The notes below the pieces were generated by a model. That model was not told where the DNA came from, searched no databases, and saw nothing but the letters and a program-made list of their open reading frames with translations. Made by a program: the position numbers and the translations under genes. Below are positions 18,510-29,208 of a stretch of 64,000 nt of DNA, piece after piece; positions within the stretch are counted from its first letter, which is position 1; every line of letters starts with the position of its first letter. The DNA comes from Loktanella sp. PT4BL (GTDB lineage Bacteria > Pseudomonadota > Alphaproteobacteria > Rhodobacterales > Rhodobacteraceae): contig NZ_QJJL01000005.1 in NCBI RefSeq assembly GCF_003201935.1, positions 62,001-126,000 of the forward strand. Direction: 5' to 3'.

Positions 18510-19004
18510 ATGACGCAAATGGATTATACCCGCGCCGCGAAATACTTCCTGCTTCAGGATTTCTGGGTCGGCTTCAAGCTAGGGATGAAGTACTTCTTCT
18601 CGCCCAAGGCCACGCTGAACTATCCGCACGAAAAGGGGCCGCTTTCCCCACGCTTCCGTGGTGAACACGCGCTGCGCCGCTATCCCAATGGCGAAGAACG
18701 CTGCATTGCATGTAAACTCTGCGAGGCCGTTTGCCCTGCGCAGGCGATCACGATTGACGCCGAACCACGCGATGACGGCAGCCGTCGCACGACGCGCTAT
18801 GACATTGACATGACCAAATGCATCTATTGCGGTTTCTGTCAGGAAGCCTGTCCTGTGGATGCCATCGTGGAAGGTCCGAATTTCGAATTCAGCACCGAGA
18901 CACGCGAAGAGCTCTATTACGACAAAGCCAAACTGCTTGAGAACGGCGACCGTTGGGAATCCGAGATTGCACGCAACCTCGAACTGGACGCGCCGTACAG
19001 ATGA
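18510..19004 (+). CDS. nuoI: NADH-quinone oxidoreductase subunit I
   Basis: The 164-residue 23-kDa-type ferredoxin subunit with two [4Fe-4S] clusters, N6a and N6b. Both motifs are complete: [16 protein letters not shown] and [19 protein letters not shown] 18510 ([13 protein letters not shown]) follows nuoH by one base. The stop overlaps the next start by 4 bases. Confidence 0.97.
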   Translation: MTQMDYTRAAKYFLLQDFWVGFKLGMKYFFSPKATLNYPHEKGPLSPRFRGEHALRRYPNGEERCIACKLCEAVCPAQAITIDAEPRDDGSRRTTRYDIDMTKCIYCGFCQEACPVDAIVEGPNFEFSTETREELYYDKAKLLENGDRWESEIARNLELDAPYR

Positions 19005-19399
19005 CCGAACAGAACCCCTTTGAAGCCATGATGAAGATGGGCCAGGACTGGGCGAAAGCCATGAATCCGGCTCTGGAATCCTTCACGCCCAAAGGGTTTG
19101 AAAACCTTTGGCCCACCATGCCCAAGGAAACCATGGAGATGTTCTTTGGCAAGGGGATCAACCCTGATGGGCTGGACGCGAAAACGCGGCTGATGCTGAC
19201 GCTTGCGGGGCTGACCGTGCTGGGCGCGCAGGCTGAGGCACAGATCCGACTGACCGTGCGCCATCTGGTCGAAGCAGGGGCCACAAAACAGGAAATCGCC
19301 GAAGTGATCGCCCAGATGGGCATGTTCGCAGGCGTGCCAGCCATGACCAAAGCGATGGAACTGGCAACCGAAGTCTTAGAAAAGGACGAAAGCGCATGA
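19001..19399 (+). CDS. Carboxymuconolactone decarboxylase (CMD/AhpD-like) family protein
   Basis: A 132-residue helical protein with the CMD-type core: [49 protein letters not shown]. It lacks the CxxC of AhpD, so peroxide reduction by that mechanism is unlikely. It sits between nuoI and nuoJ with a 4-base overlap at each end (with nuoI, and nuoJ at 19396), so it is fully coupled to complex I translation. Substrate and role are unknown. Confidence 0.85.
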   Translation: MTEQNPFEAMMKMGQDWAKAMNPALESFTPKGFENLWPTMPKETMEMFFGKGINPDGLDAKTRLMLTLAGLTVLGAQAEAQIRLTVRHLVEAGATKQEIAEVIAQMGMFAGVPAMTKAMELATEVLEKDESA

Positions 19400-20001
19400 C
19401 CGTCTTCGCGTTCATATTTTACCTCTTTGCCGTGACGACCGTTGCCGGTGGTCTGATGACCGTTGTGAGCCGCAATCCGGTACACTCGGTGTTGTGGCTG
19501 ATCCTCGCGTTTCTGTCCTCTGCGGGGCTGTTCGTGACCTTGGGCGCGGAATTCGTGGCGATGTTGCTGATCATCGTCTACGTGGGCGCCGTCGCGGTGC
19601 TTTTCCTTTTCGTTGTGATGATGCTCGACATTGATTTCGCCGAACTGAAGGCGGAAATGACAAAATACCTGCCTTTGGCGCTGCTGATCGGTGTGGTGAT
19701 CCTGATGCAACTGGCGCTGGCGCTGGGTGTTTGGGGCTTTGCTGACGGGGTTGAGGGCCGCATTGCGGCACCTGCGGGCGATCGGGACAACACCCGCGCG
19801 CTGGGTCTGCTGATCTATGACAAGTACATTCTTCTGTTCCAGCTTTCGGGCCTGATCCTGCTTGTGGCGATGATCGGGGCGATTGTGCTGACGCTGCGCC
19901 ACCGTGTGGACATCAAGCGCCAGAACATCCTTGCGCAGATGTACCGTGATCCGGCCAAGGCGATGGAACTGAAAGACGTCAAGCCGGGGCAGGGTCTGTA
20001 A
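19396..20001 (+). CDS. nuoJ: NADH-quinone oxidoreductase subunit J
   Basis: A five-span membrane-arm subunit (201 residues), homologue of ND6. Conserved features are the N-terminal [20 protein letters not shown] and the [27 protein letters not shown] helix with the pi-bulge region. The C-terminus is polar ([29 protein letters not shown]), as is common in alphaproteobacteria. Confidence 0.96.
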   Translation: MTVFAFIFYLFAVTTVAGGLMTVVSRNPVHSVLWLILAFLSSAGLFVTLGAEFVAMLLIIVYVGAVAVLFLFVVMMLDIDFAELKAEMTKYLPLALLIGVVILMQLALALGVWGFADGVEGRIAAPAGDRDNTRALGLLIYDKYILLFQLSGLILLVAMIGAIVLTLRHRVDIKRQNILAQMYRDPAKAMELKDVKPGQGL

Positions 20002-20007
20002 GCAGAT

Positions 20008-20478
20008 ATGCGGAAACTCGCCATCATACCCACGGCCATGATGATCTTCGCGACGTCAGCCAGCGCGCTGACGCTGGCGGAGTGTCGGCGGATCACGCAT
20101 ATCAGCCACGGCGGCGAATACGGTCATCGTGATCTGGGCGAGGGCCGTGTGATGTGGACGCATTGGTGGACGCAAGAGGGGTCCTACAAAGGGTGTGCTT
20201 TGGTGGAATGTGCGACGGGTGAAATGCTGTCGTTCCGCGCCGCAGAAGAAAACATGGGGCCCGAGAGCGCGTTTGACCGCACCGATGATGTCCGCGAGGT
20301 ACTCGAGCGCCATCAATCCGGATCACGGGTCTTTGCGACCTTTGAACGGATTGCGGCGGATCTTGAATATATGACCCGTGATCTCGTGATCACGACCGAA
20401 ACAACAGAAACATGCGCCTGTGCAGCGGCCTATCCGGAGCTGCGTGGCGATAAGACGGAATTTGTGCTGGCGGGATAA
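20008..20478 (+). CDS. Exported cysteine-containing protein of unknown function in the nuo operon
   Basis: A 156-residue protein with a signal peptide (MRKLAIIPTAMMIFATSASA, cleavage after residue 20). The mature part has five cysteines, the first in LAECRR, a GCALVECATG pair, and CAC near the end, pointing to disulfides in the periplasm. Several His and Trp residues lie in the MWTHWWTQEGSYKG segment. It begins 6 bases after nuoJ. I do not recognise the family. Confidence 0.72.
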   Translation: MRKLAIIPTAMMIFATSASALTLAECRRITHISHGGEYGHRDLGEGRVMWTHWWTQEGSYKGCALVECATGEMLSFRAAEENMGPESAFDRTDDVREVLERHQSGSRVFATFERIAADLEYMTRDLVITTETTETCACAAAYPELRGDKTEFVLAG

Positions 20479-20503
20479 ACCCGCGGCCGGACGACAACAT
20501 GAG

Positions 20504-20524
20504 GTCCCGGATCAGGTCCGGGAC
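20504..20524 (+). repeat. Perfect inverted repeat between the exported-protein gene and nuoK
   Basis: GTCCCGGA (20504-20511) and TCCGGGAC (20517-20524) pair perfectly around a TCAGG loop. The element matches, from memory, a short dispersed intergenic palindrome common in alphaproteobacterial genomes. No T run follows. It would stall or protect RNA ahead of nuoK. Confidence 0.6.
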
Positions 20525-20568
20525 TGCGAATAAAGACCGGGGCCAATGCCCTTTGAAGGAAGATGCGT

Positions 20569-20874
20569 ATGATCGGACTTGAACATTATCTCACGGTGGC
20601 GGCCGCCCTGTTTGTCATTGGCATCTTCGGGCTGTTTTTGAACCGCAAGAACGTGATCATCCTGTTGATGAGCATCGAATTGATGCTGCTGGCGGTAAAC
20701 ATCAACCTTGTCGCCTTCTCCAGCTATCTGGGCGATCTGGTCGGTCAGGTCTTTACCCTGTTCGTGCTGACCGTTGCCGCCGCCGAGGCCGCGATCGGCC
20801 TTGCGATCCTTGTTTGTTTCTTCCGCAACCGCGGGACCATCGACGTTGAAGACGTCAACGTGATGAAGGGTTAA
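20569..20874 (+). CDS. nuoK: NADH-quinone oxidoreductase subunit K
   Basis: A three-span membrane-arm subunit (101 residues, the usual length), homologue of ND4L. It has the [18 protein letters not shown] helix with the buried glutamate and the second acidic helix [22 protein letters not shown] 20569 ([12 protein letters not shown]) is preferred over ATG 20563 because AAGGA lies 8 bases ahead of it and only 2 ahead of the other. Confidence 0.96.
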   Translation: MIGLEHYLTVAAALFVIGIFGLFLNRKNVIILLMSIELMLLAVNINLVAFSSYLGDLVGQVFTLFVLTVAAAEAAIGLAILVCFFRNRGTIDVEDVNVMKG

Positions 20875-20879
20875 AACCA

Positions 20880-22997
20880 ATGGAAACCATCATTCTCTTT
20901 GCGCCTCTGGTCGGTGCGCTGCTTTGCGGCTTTGGCTGGAAATTCATCGGTGAAAAGGCCGCACAGTGGACAGCGACCAGCATGTTGTTCCTGTCGGCCT
21001 TCCTGTCTTGGGTTGTTTTCCTGACGTTCGATGCCTCGGCACATGTGAACGGTAGCTATACCGTCAACCTGTTGCGCTGGATCGAAAGCGGCACGCTCTC
21101 GACCGATTGGGCGATCAAGATGGACCGTTTGACCGCGATCATGCTGATCGTGATCACGACCGTGTCCGCGCTCGTGCATCTTTATTCCTTCGGCTACATG
21201 GCCCATGACGAGAATTTCAAAGAAGGCGAGAGCTATCGTCCGCGTTTCTTTGCTTATTTGTCTTTCTTTACTTTCGCGATGTTGATGCTGGTGACAGCCG
21301 ACAACCTTGTGCAGATGTTCTTTGGTTGGGAAGGCGTGGGTGTCGCGTCCTATCTTCTGATCGGTTTCTACTATAAAAAACCGACCGCCAATGCCGCTGC
21401 GATCAAGGCGTTCGTCGTCAACCGTGTGGGTGACTTCGGTTTCGCCTTGGGTATCTTTGCGCTTTATCTGGTGACCGACAGCATCAAGTTTGACGACATC
21501 TTTGCCGCGATTCCGGATTTGCAGGAACACACGATCACCTTCATGTGGCGTGACTGGAACACGCTGAACCTGATCGCGTTCCTGTTGTTTATCGGCGCGA
21601 TGGGTAAATCGGCGCAGCTGTTTCTGCACACATGGCTGCCGGACGCGATGGAAGGCCCGACTCCTGTGTCCGCCCTGATCCACGCGGCGACCATGGTCAC
21701 CGCTGGTGTCTTCCTCGTCTGCCGTATGTCGCCGCTGATGGAATATGCACCCACAGCAACCAGCTTTATTGTGTTTCTGGGCGCAACCACCGCGTTTTTC
21801 GCGGCGACCGTGGGTCTGGTGCAGAACGATATCAAACGGGTCATCGCCTATTCGACCTGTTCGCAGCTAGGCTATATGTTTGTGGCCGCAGGTCTGGGCG
21901 TCTACTCGGTTGCGATGTTCCACCTGCTGACACACGCGTTCTTCAAGGCGATGTTGTTCCTTGGGGCAGGCTCGGTGATCCACGCGATGCACCACGAACA
22001 GGACATGCGGAACTATGGCGGTCTGCGTCACAAGATCCCCAAGACCTTCTGGATGATGATGATCGGCACTTTGGCAATCACGGGTGTGGGTATTCCGCTG
22101 CTCTACGTGGGCTTCCCTGTTGGTTTCGCGGGCTTCGTGTCAAAAGATGCGATTATCGAGAGCGCCTATGCAGGCACCAATGGCGGCTATGCCTTCTGGA
22201 TGCTGGTCGTGGCCGCGCTGATGACAAGTTTCTACAGCTGGCGCCTGATGTTCATGACATTCTACGGCACGCCACGCGGCGATGCGCATACCCATGACCA
22301 TGCCCATGAAAGCCCGACCATCATGCTGGTGCCGCTCTATGTGCTGGCACTGGGGGCGATCTTCTCTGGCATGGTCTGGTACGGGTCATTCTTCAGTTCC
22401 AACGACAAGGTCGGCAAGTTCTTTGGCGTGCCTTACGCTGAAGCTTCCGAGCATGGCACCGAGGGTGACCATGGTGCAACCGATGATCACGCGGCAGAAG
22501 AGGGTGATCACGCCAAGGCCCATTACAACCTTGTCGGCGCGCCGGGTGAGGGCGCAATTCACAACAGCCCCGACAATCACGTGCTGAATGATGCGCATGA
22601 GGTCGCAAAATGGGTCAAGGTCGCACCGTTTATCGCGATGCTGGCCGGTCTGGCGCTGGCCTATCAGATGTATATCCGCCGTCCGGATTGGCCGGCCAAA
22701 CTGGCCGCACAGCAGGCGCCGTTGTATCAGTTCTTGCTGAACAAATGGTACTTTGACGAGATCTACAATTTCATCTTTATCAAGCCCGCGCTGGCCTTGG
22801 GACGCTTGTTCTGGAAGCGCGGAGACACCGACACGATTGATGGCGGGATCAACGGGATTGCGATGGGGATTATCCCTTTCTTCACCCGTCTCGCTGGCCG
22901 CGCACAGTCCGGTTATATCTTTAGCTACGTATTTGCGATGGTGCTTGGCATTGCAGTGCTCCTCACCTGGATGACGCTCTTCGGGGGAGCGAACTAA
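20880..22997 (+). CDS. nuoL: NADH-quinone oxidoreductase subunit L
   Basis: The distal antiporter-like proton-pumping subunit (705 residues) with the long lateral helix at its C-terminus. Key pieces are [20 protein letters not shown] (Glu of the pump), [41 protein letters not shown] (Lys and His channel residues), and [20 protein letters not shown]. Two His-rich cytosol- or periplasm-exposed stretches stand out at about residues 465-477 ([11 protein letters not shown]) and about 520-565, the latter also rich in Asp and Glu. They interrupt the region between the antiporter core and the lateral helix. The stop overlaps nuoM by one base. Confidence 0.97.
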   Translation: METIILFAPLVGALLCGFGWKFIGEKAAQWTATSMLFLSAFLSWVVFLTFDASAHVNGSYTVNLLRWIESGTLSTDWAIKMDRLTAIMLIVITTVSALVHLYSFGYMAHDENFKEGESYRPRFFAYLSFFTFAMLMLVTADNLVQMFFGWEGVGVASYLLIGFYYKKPTANAAAIKAFVVNRVGDFGFALGIFALYLVTDSIKFDDIFAAIPDLQEHTITFMWRDWNTLNLIAFLLFIGAMGKSAQLFLHTWLPDAMEGPTPVSALIHAATMVTAGVFLVCRMSPLMEYAPTATSFIVFLGATTAFFAATVGLVQNDIKRVIAYSTCSQLGYMFVAAGLGVYSVAMFHLLTHAFFKAMLFLGAGSVIHAMHHEQDMRNYGGLRHKIPKTFWMMMIGTLAITGVGIPLLYVGFPVGFAGFVSKDAIIESAYAGTNGGYAFWMLVVAALMTSFYSWRLMFMTFYGTPRGDAHTHDHAHESPTIMLVPLYVLALGAIFSGMVWYGSFFSSNDKVGKFFGVPYAEASEHGTEGDHGATDDHAAEEGDHAKAHYNLVGAPGEGAIHNSPDNHVLNDAHEVAKWVKVAPFIAMLAGLALAYQMYIRRPDWPAKLAAQQAPLYQFLLNKWYFDEIYNFIFIKPALALGRLFWKRGDTDTIDGGINGIAMGIIPFFTRLAGRAQSGYIFSYVFAMVLGIAVLLTWMTLFGGAN

Positions 22998-24538
22998 TGG
23001 GCAATATTCTTTCTCTCACAACGTTCCTGCCGCTTCTGGGGGCCGTCATTCTGGCGCTCTTCCTGCGCGGTGACGATGCGGACGCACAGCGCAATGCCAA
23101 ATGGGTGGCGCTGGTCACGACCGTGGTGACGTTCATTTGCTCGCTGTTCATTCTGACGAACTTTGATCCCAACAATACCGGCTTCCAGATGGTCGAGACC
23201 CGCGACTGGCTCTTGGGGCTGCAATACAAGATGGGTGTCGATGGCATTTCGATCCTCTTTGTCATGCTGACCACCTTCCTGATGCCTTTGGTGATTGCGG
23301 CCTGCTGGAACGTCGAAACCCGCGTAAAGGAATACATGATCGCGTTCCTCGTGCTGGAAACGCTGATGTTGGGCGTCTTCCTCGCGCTTGATCTGGTGCT
23401 GTTCTACCTGTTCTTCGAGGCAGGTCTGATCCCGATGTTCCTGATTATCGGGATCTGGGGCGGCAAGAACCGGATTTATGCGTCCTTCAAGTTCTTCCTT
23501 TATACCTTCCTTGGCTCTGTGCTGATGCTGGTCGCGATGGTGGCGATGTTTGCCGACGCAGGTACGACCGATATTCCCACGCTGATGACCCACACCTTCG
23601 GGACCGAGAATTTCAGCGTTCTGGGTGTTCAGATCGTGGGCGGGATGCAGACGCTTTTGTGGTTGGCCTTCTTTGCCAGCTTCGCGGTCAAGATGCCCAT
23701 GTGGCCTGTCCATACATGGCTACCTGACGCGCACGTGCAGGCGCCCACGGCGGGATCGGTCGTGCTGGCCGCGATCCTGTTGAAGATGGGTGGCTACGGG
23801 TTCCTGCGTTTCAGCCTGCCGATGTTCCCCGTCGGGTCCGAGGTGATGGGGCCGCTGGTGCTCTGGCTGTCCGCGATTGCGATTGTCTATACGTCGCTGG
23901 TCGCACTCGTGCAGGAAGATATGAAAAAGCTGATTGCCTATTCATCTGTTGCGCACATGGGGTACGTGACGATGGGGATCTTTGCGGTCAACCAGCAGGG
24001 GATTGACGGGGCGATCTTCCAGATGATCAGCCACGGGTTTATCTCGGGTGCGTTGTTCCTTTGCGTCGGCGTGATCTACGACCGGATGCACACCCGCGAG
24101 ATTGACGCCTATGGCGGTCTGGTGAACCGGATGCCGGCCTATGCGCTGATCTTTATGTTCTTTACAATGGCGAACGTGGGTCTGCCGGGGACATCGGGCT
24201 TTGTTGGTGAATTCCTGACGTTGATGGGTATTTTCCAGGTCAACACATGGATCGCGGTCTTTGCGACATCCGGTGTGATCCTCTCTGCCGCCTATGCGCT
24301 GTGGCTCTACCGCCGTGTCGTGATGGGGGACCTGATCAAAGAGAGCCTGAAAACCATCTCTGACATGACCACACGCGAACGCGCGATCTTTGCGCCGCTG
24401 GTGGTGATGACCCTGCTTTTGGGTGTTTATCCCGCACTCGTTCTTGACATGATCGGCCCAAGCGTTGCGGCGCTGGTTGATAACTATGACACCGCGCTTG
24501 CGACCTTTGAGGCCGCAACGCAGTTTGCTTCGAATTAA
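22997..24538 (+). CDS. nuoM: NADH-quinone oxidoreductase subunit M
   Basis: The central antiporter-like pump subunit (513 residues, about 14 spans), ND4 homologue. Characteristic stretches are [22 protein letters not shown] (pump Glu), [40 protein letters not shown], and [19 protein letters not shown]. One-base overlap with nuoL. Confidence 0.97.
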   Translation: MGNILSLTTFLPLLGAVILALFLRGDDADAQRNAKWVALVTTVVTFICSLFILTNFDPNNTGFQMVETRDWLLGLQYKMGVDGISILFVMLTTFLMPLVIAACWNVETRVKEYMIAFLVLETLMLGVFLALDLVLFYLFFEAGLIPMFLIIGIWGGKNRIYASFKFFLYTFLGSVLMLVAMVAMFADAGTTDIPTLMTHTFGTENFSVLGVQIVGGMQTLLWLAFFASFAVKMPMWPVHTWLPDAHVQAPTAGSVVLAAILLKMGGYGFLRFSLPMFPVGSEVMGPLVLWLSAIAIVYTSLVALVQEDMKKLIAYSSVAHMGYVTMGIFAVNQQGIDGAIFQMISHGFISGALFLCVGVIYDRMHTREIDAYGGLVNRMPAYALIFMFFTMANVGLPGTSGFVGEFLTLMGIFQVNTWIAVFATSGVILSAAYALWLYRRVVMGDLIKESLKTISDMTTRERAIFAPLVVMTLLLGVYPALVLDMIGPSVAALVDNYDTALATFEAATQFASN

Positions 24539-24550
24539 GGAAAGCCCGTT

Positions 24551-25987
24551 ATGATTGGTGCTGATATCCAAATCCTGATGCCCGAACTTGTGCTGGCGGT
24601 TTATGCCATGGGCGCATTGCTGGCGGCGGTTTATACCACCAAAGACGGCATGGCGCCGCTTCTGACCTGGGCCACCTCGGGTCTGTTTGTGCTGCTGGCG
24701 GTCTGGATCGGGATCAACGGGCAGGGCACGAACATTGCCTTTGGCGGTATGTTCGTGGATGATGGCTTTGCGCGGTTTGCCAAGGTGGTGATCCTGCTGT
24801 CCGCTGCTGCTGTGCTCTTGATGTCGGAAAGCTATATGCAGCGCCGTGGGTTGCTGCGGTTCGAGTATCCGGTACTCGTCGCTTTGGCTGTCGTGGGTAT
24901 GATGGTCATGGTCAGCGCAGGCGATCTGATGGCGCTTTATATGGGCCTCGAATTGCAGTCACTGGCACTTTACGTGGTCGCATCGCTGCGGCGCGATAGC
25001 GTAAAATCGACCGAGGCGGGCCTGAAGTACTTTGTGCTGGGTGCGCTGTCGTCCGGTTTGCTGCTTTACGGTGCATCGCTGACATACGGTTTCGCAGGTA
25101 CCACGCTCTTTGCGGGCATCATCGAAGCGACAGCGGATGAGCCATCTCTGGGTCTTCTCTTCGGTCTGGTCTTCCTGATTGCGGGCTTTGCGTTCAAGGT
25201 CTCGGCCGCACCCTTCCACATGTGGACGCCTGACGTGTACGAGGGCTCGCCCACACCGGTCACGGCGTTCTTCGCAACCGCGCCCAAAGTTGCCGCTATG
25301 GCGCTGTTCGCGCGCGTTGTGCATGACGCATTCGGCGGGATCGTGGGTGACTGGCAGCAGATCGTGGCGTTCCTGGCTGTAGTTTCCATGTTCCTTGGTG
25401 CGATTGCCGCGATTGGCCAGAAAGACATCAAACGCCTCATGGCCTATTCCTCGATCGCGCATATGGGCTTTGCCCTGATGGGGCTGGCTGCGGGCACTGC
25501 CTTTGGTGTGCAGGCCATGCTGATCTACATGGCCATCTATGTGACGATGAATATCGGCACCTTCGCGTTCATTCTATCGATGGAACGTGACGGGCGGCCC
25601 GTCACGAGCATTGATAGCCTCAAGATGTATTCCAAGCGTCAGCCACTGCGCGCGCTTGCGATGCTTGTCCTGCTCTTCAGCCTTGCGGGCGTGCCGCCCA
25701 TGGTCGGTTTCTTTGGCAAGTTCTACGTGTTGCGCGCGGCCTATGATGGCGGGTTGGCATGGTTGGCTGTGGCCGGTGTGATCGCCTCTGTAATAGGTGC
25801 CTTTTACTATCTGCGGATCGTGTACTTCATGTACTTCGGGGAAGAGGGCGAAGCGCTGGACGGTAAGATCAACCCTGTTCTCTGGGGCTTCCTGATGGGA
25901 TCTGCGGCGGTCATGCTGATCGGTGTCGTCAACCTCTTCGGCATCGAGCCGATCGCGGCGGCTGCCGCGGCGACGCTTGTCAACTAA
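24551..25987 (+). CDS. nuoN: NADH-quinone oxidoreductase subunit N
   Basis: The third antiporter-like pump subunit (478 residues), ND2 homologue. Conserved parts include [59 protein letters not shown], and [20 protein letters not shown]. Last structural gene of complex I; all 14 are present in the standard A-to-N order. Confidence 0.97.
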   Translation: MIGADIQILMPELVLAVYAMGALLAAVYTTKDGMAPLLTWATSGLFVLLAVWIGINGQGTNIAFGGMFVDDGFARFAKVVILLSAAAVLLMSESYMQRRGLLRFEYPVLVALAVVGMMVMVSAGDLMALYMGLELQSLALYVVASLRRDSVKSTEAGLKYFVLGALSSGLLLYGASLTYGFAGTTLFAGIIEATADEPSLGLLFGLVFLIAGFAFKVSAAPFHMWTPDVYEGSPTPVTAFFATAPKVAAMALFARVVHDAFGGIVGDWQQIVAFLAVVSMFLGAIAAIGQKDIKRLMAYSSIAHMGFALMGLAAGTAFGVQAMLIYMAIYVTMNIGTFAFILSMERDGRPVTSIDSLKMYSKRQPLRALAMLVLLFSLAGVPPMVGFFGKFYVLRAAYDGGLAWLAVAGVIASVIGAFYYLRIVYFMYFGEEGEALDGKINPVLWGFLMGSAAVMLIGVVNLFGIEPIAAAAAATLVN

Positions 25988-26741
25988 GGGCACGGGACAC
26001 GGGCCTTGGCCCGAGGGGTACGCCTGCGTCGTGCTGGACACTGTGGACAGCACGATGACCGAGGCAGCGCGACGGGCCCCCGATATCACCCGCCCGACAT
26101 GGATCATGGCCAAGCATCAAACCGCAGCGCGGGGGCGGCGGGGCCGTGCGTGGATCGTGCCGGAAGGCAACCTGAACGCGACATTGATTTTCCGGCCCGA
26201 GGCGACACCGGCAGAGGCCGCAAAACGGTCTTTTCTGGCGGCAAACGCGCTCTATCAGGCGCTTTCGATTTACGTATCTGCCGACAAGCTTGCGCTCAAA
26301 TGGCCCAATGATGTGCTTTTGTCAGGGGGCAAGGTGGCGGGGATCCTGCTGGAAAGTTCGGGAAGCGGTCCGTTCGTAAACTGGCTGTCGATCGGGATCG
26401 GGGTGAACCTCAAACATACGCCGGAAGGGATAGAGGGGGCTGCCTTTGCGCCCACCAGCCTTGCGGAGGCTGGCGGAGAGTTGGTGTCCCCGCAGGATTT
26501 CCTTGCGACCCTTGCCGATGCGTATGCCACGCAGGAAGCCAAGCTGATGCGCCTCGGATTTGACCGTATCCGTGATGAGTGGCTGTCCAAAGCCGCGCGT
26601 CTGGGTGAGGTCATAACTGCGCGGACTGGTCGCGAGGATGTGACAGGTATCTTTGACAGTATCGACCGTGACGGCAATCTGGTGCTGATCACAGGTACCG
26701 GGCCGCGTGCGATCCCGGCGGCCGATATATTCTTTTCATAA
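25977..26741 (+). CDS. birA: Biotin--[acetyl-CoA-carboxylase] ligase
   Basis: Attaches biotin to carrier lysines such as that of MccA in this window. It is the short catalytic form (about 250 residues) with no N-terminal DNA-binding domain, so it is not a BirA-type repressor. Motifs: [28 protein letters not shown] (biotinyl-AMP loop), [21 protein letters not shown], and [14 protein letters not shown]. No ATG suits the N-terminus; TTG 25977 overlaps the end of nuoN and gives a sensible start before [11 protein letters not shown], but the exact start is uncertain. Confidence 0.92.
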   Translation: MSTKGTGHGPWPEGYACVVLDTVDSTMTEAARRAPDITRPTWIMAKHQTAARGRRGRAWIVPEGNLNATLIFRPEATPAEAAKRSFLAANALYQALSIYVSADKLALKWPNDVLLSGGKVAGILLESSGSGPFVNWLSIGIGVNLKHTPEGIEGAAFAPTSLAEAGGELVSPQDFLATLADAYATQEAKLMRLGFDRIRDEWLSKAARLGEVITARTGREDVTGIFDSIDRDGNLVLITGTGPRAIPAADIFFS

Positions 26742-26754
26742 GGGAGGCGGCCCC

Positions 26755-27528
26755 ATGCTCTTGGCCATCGACTGCGGCAATACAAATACTGTGTTTTCCA
26801 TCTGGGACGGGGAAAAGTTTATCGCGACATGGCGCACCAGCACCGAATGGCAGCGCACGGCGGATCAATACTATGTCTGGCTGTCCACACTGATGCGGTT
26901 CCAGAATGTTGACGTGATGATTGACGAAGTGATCGTCAGTTCGACCGTGCCACGCGTGGTGTTCAATCTCCGGGTCTTTGCGGATCGCTATTATAATTGC
27001 CGCCCGCTGGTGGTCGGCAAGCCCGATTGCCTTTTGCCCACAGCACCGCGCGTTGATGCAGGCACCCAAGTCGGACCGGACCGGTTGGTCAATGCCGCCG
27101 GTGCCTTTGACAGGCACGGTGGCAACCTGATCGTGGTGGATTTCGGCACGGCGACGACCTTTGATGTTGTTGCCGAGGACGGCGCCTATGTGGGCGGCGT
27201 GATTGCACCGGGGGTCAACCTGTCGCTCGAAGCGCTGCATAATGCCGCCGCGGCCCTGCCGCATGTGGATATTACCCAGCCGCAACGTGTCATAGGGACC
27301 AATACTGTGGCCTGTATGCAATCCGGTGTCTTTTGGGGTTACATCGGGCTGGTGCGTGAGATATGCGCGCGGATCAAAGCAGAACGTGACGTGCCGATGC
27401 AAGTCATCGCCACGGGGGGCCTCGCTCCATTGTTCCAACAGGCAGAAGCCCTATTTGACGCGTTCGAAGACGATCTGACGATGCACGGCCTGACCGTCAT
27501 ACACAAATATAACAAGGACAACGCATGA
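26755..27528 (+). CDS. coaX: Type III pantothenate kinase
   Basis: Phosphorylates pantothenate in the first step of CoA synthesis. It has 257 residues and an ASKHA (actin-like) fold: phosphate loop IDCGNTNTVFSIWDG (5-19), adenosine region DFGTATTFDVV, and pantothenate-site TQVGPDRLVNAAGAF. A strong ribosome site (AAGGGAGG) precedes ATG 26755. It overlaps the RNase J gene by 4 bases. The birA-coaX-RNase J group behind nuoN is a familiar arrangement in Rhodobacterales (from memory). Confidence 0.95.
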   Translation: MLLAIDCGNTNTVFSIWDGEKFIATWRTSTEWQRTADQYYVWLSTLMRFQNVDVMIDEVIVSSTVPRVVFNLRVFADRYYNCRPLVVGKPDCLLPTAPRVDAGTQVGPDRLVNAAGAFDRHGGNLIVVDFGTATTFDVVAEDGAYVGGVIAPGVNLSLEALHNAAAALPHVDITQPQRVIGTNTVACMQSGVFWGYIGLVREICARIKAERDVPMQVIATGGLAPLFQQAEALFDAFEDDLTMHGLTVIHKYNKDNA

Positions 27529-29189
27529 GCGACCGCCTGATCTATCTACCCCTCGGAGGTGCCGGTGAAATCGGCATGAACGCCTATGTCTACGGCTATG
27601 GGCCTGCAGGCAAGGAGCGGCTGATCGTTGTCGATCTGGGCGTGACCTTTCCCGATATGGACGGCACACCCGGGGTGGATCTGATCCTGCCGGATATTTC
27701 CTGGCTGAAAGAGCGCAAGGGGCAGATCGAGGCGATCTTTATCACCCACGCGCATGAAGACCACGTCGGCGCGATTGGCCACTATTGGGAGCAATTGGGC
27801 GCCCCTGTCTATGCGCGCCCCTTCACCGCCAATATCGCGCGGCGCAAGCTGGAAGAACACGGGCATCCTGAAAACGTGGTCAGGGTCGTGGGGGTCTACC
27901 CCGAGATGATCAAATGTGGGCCGCTCACCGTTTCATACCTGCCGATCAGCCACTCGATCCCTGAAAGCGCGGGCCTGTTGATTGATACGCCAGAAGGCCG
28001 CGTTCTGCATTCGGGTGACTTCAAGATCGACGAAACCCCTGTGGTCGGTGATCCGTGGAACGAGTCGCTGTGGGAAGAGGTGTCAAAGGATGGCGTGAAG
28101 GCGCTGATCTGTGACAGTACCAACGTCTTCTCGCGTGATCCGGGCCGGTCAGAGGCCTCGATCGGCGACGCGATTTCCGGGATGATGAAAGAGGCGCAGG
28201 GGATGGTCGTGGCGACCACCTTTGCCTCCAATATTGCACGGTTGAAGACGCTGGCGATTGCCGCGCAAAAGGCGGACCGGTCGGTCGTTCTGCTGGGTCG
28301 TGCCATGCGGCGTATGGTCGAAGCCGCCACCGAAGTGGGCATTCTGAAAGGTTTCCCGCCTGTGGTGTCGCCCGAGGACGCGCTGCAGATGCCTCGTAAC
28401 AACGTCATGTTGTTGGTCACCGGCAGCCAAGGTGAACGCCGCGCGGCCAGCGCGCAGCTTGCGCAGGGCAACTATATGGGGATCAAGTTGCAGGACGGCG
28501 ATACGTTCCTGTTTTCCTCCAAAACGATCCCCGGTAATGAACGCGGCGTGATCCGCATCATGAACCAGCTCTCCGAGCTGGGAGTTGACGTGATCGACGA
28601 TGCAGGCGGCAAGTACCATGTATCGGGCCACGCCAACCGCCCCGATCTGCTGCGTTTGCACCAGATCACCAAACCCCAGACCTTGATCCCGATGCATGGC
28701 GAACACCGTCATTTGCGTGAACATGTGAAGCTGGGTGCGGAAAGCGGACTGTCAGGAATTGTGGCGGTCAACGGGATGATGATTGATCTGTCGGGCAACC
28801 AACCGACTGTGGCCGAATATATCGACACGGGCCGGACCTATCTGGACGGGTCGGTACAGGTGGGTGCCATGGACGGCATCGTGCGCGACCGTATCCGCAT
28901 GGCGATGAACGGGCATATGATTGTGACGCTGATCATTGACGAGAATGACGAACCATTGGGCGACCCTTGGGTGGAAATCATGGGGCTTGCCGAGACAGGG
29001 CGGAACAATGCTGCTTTGGTCGAGGTCGTTGAAGAAGACCTGAGCCAGTTTGTGAACCGCGCCAACGCCAAGACATTGCGCGACGAGGTGAAGCTGGAAA
29101 AAGAGCTCAAGACGATTGCGCGGCGGTCGGCACAAAGCGAGATTGGCAAAAAGCCCGAGGTGACCGTCATTGTGTCACGGTTGGGGTAG
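27525..29189 (+). CDS. rnj: Ribonuclease J
   Basis: A metallo-beta-lactamase/beta-CASP ribonuclease (554 residues) acting in RNA maturation and decay, with both 5'-exo and endo activity in the family. The zinc motif is THAHEDHVGAI (His75, His77, Asp79, His80). Later beta-CASP parts are HSGDFKID, DSTNVFSRDPGRSE, LVTGSQGERRAASAQLA, and VSGHANRPDLLRLHQITKPQTLIPMHGEHRHL. A short C-terminal domain follows. Start overlaps coaX (ATGA). Confidence 0.95.
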   Translation: MSDRLIYLPLGGAGEIGMNAYVYGYGPAGKERLIVVDLGVTFPDMDGTPGVDLILPDISWLKERKGQIEAIFITHAHEDHVGAIGHYWEQLGAPVYARPFTANIARRKLEEHGHPENVVRVVGVYPEMIKCGPLTVSYLPISHSIPESAGLLIDTPEGRVLHSGDFKIDETPVVGDPWNESLWEEVSKDGVKALICDSTNVFSRDPGRSEASIGDAISGMMKEAQGMVVATTFASNIARLKTLAIAAQKADRSVVLLGRAMRRMVEAATEVGILKGFPPVVSPEDALQMPRNNVMLLVTGSQGERRAASAQLAQGNYMGIKLQDGDTFLFSSKTIPGNERGVIRIMNQLSELGVDVIDDAGGKYHVSGHANRPDLLRLHQITKPQTLIPMHGEHRHLREHVKLGAESGLSGIVAVNGMMIDLSGNQPTVAEYIDTGRTYLDGSVQVGAMDGIVRDRIRMAMNGHMIVTLIIDENDEPLGDPWVEIMGLAETGRNNAALVEVVEEDLSQFVNRANAKTLRDEVKLEKELKTIARRSAQSEIGKKPEVTVIVSRLG

Positions 29190-29190
29190 C

Positions 29191-29208
29191 GTCGGGGAGA
29201 ACTCCGAC
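29191..29208. terminator. Hairpin between RNase J and a convergent small ORF
   Basis: GTCGGGG and CTCCGAC pair around an AGAA tetraloop (one G-T pair), beginning two bases after the RNase J stop and ending one base before the stop of the minus-strand small ORF. Its position between two convergent ends fits a bidirectional terminator, though no T run is present. Confidence 0.55.
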
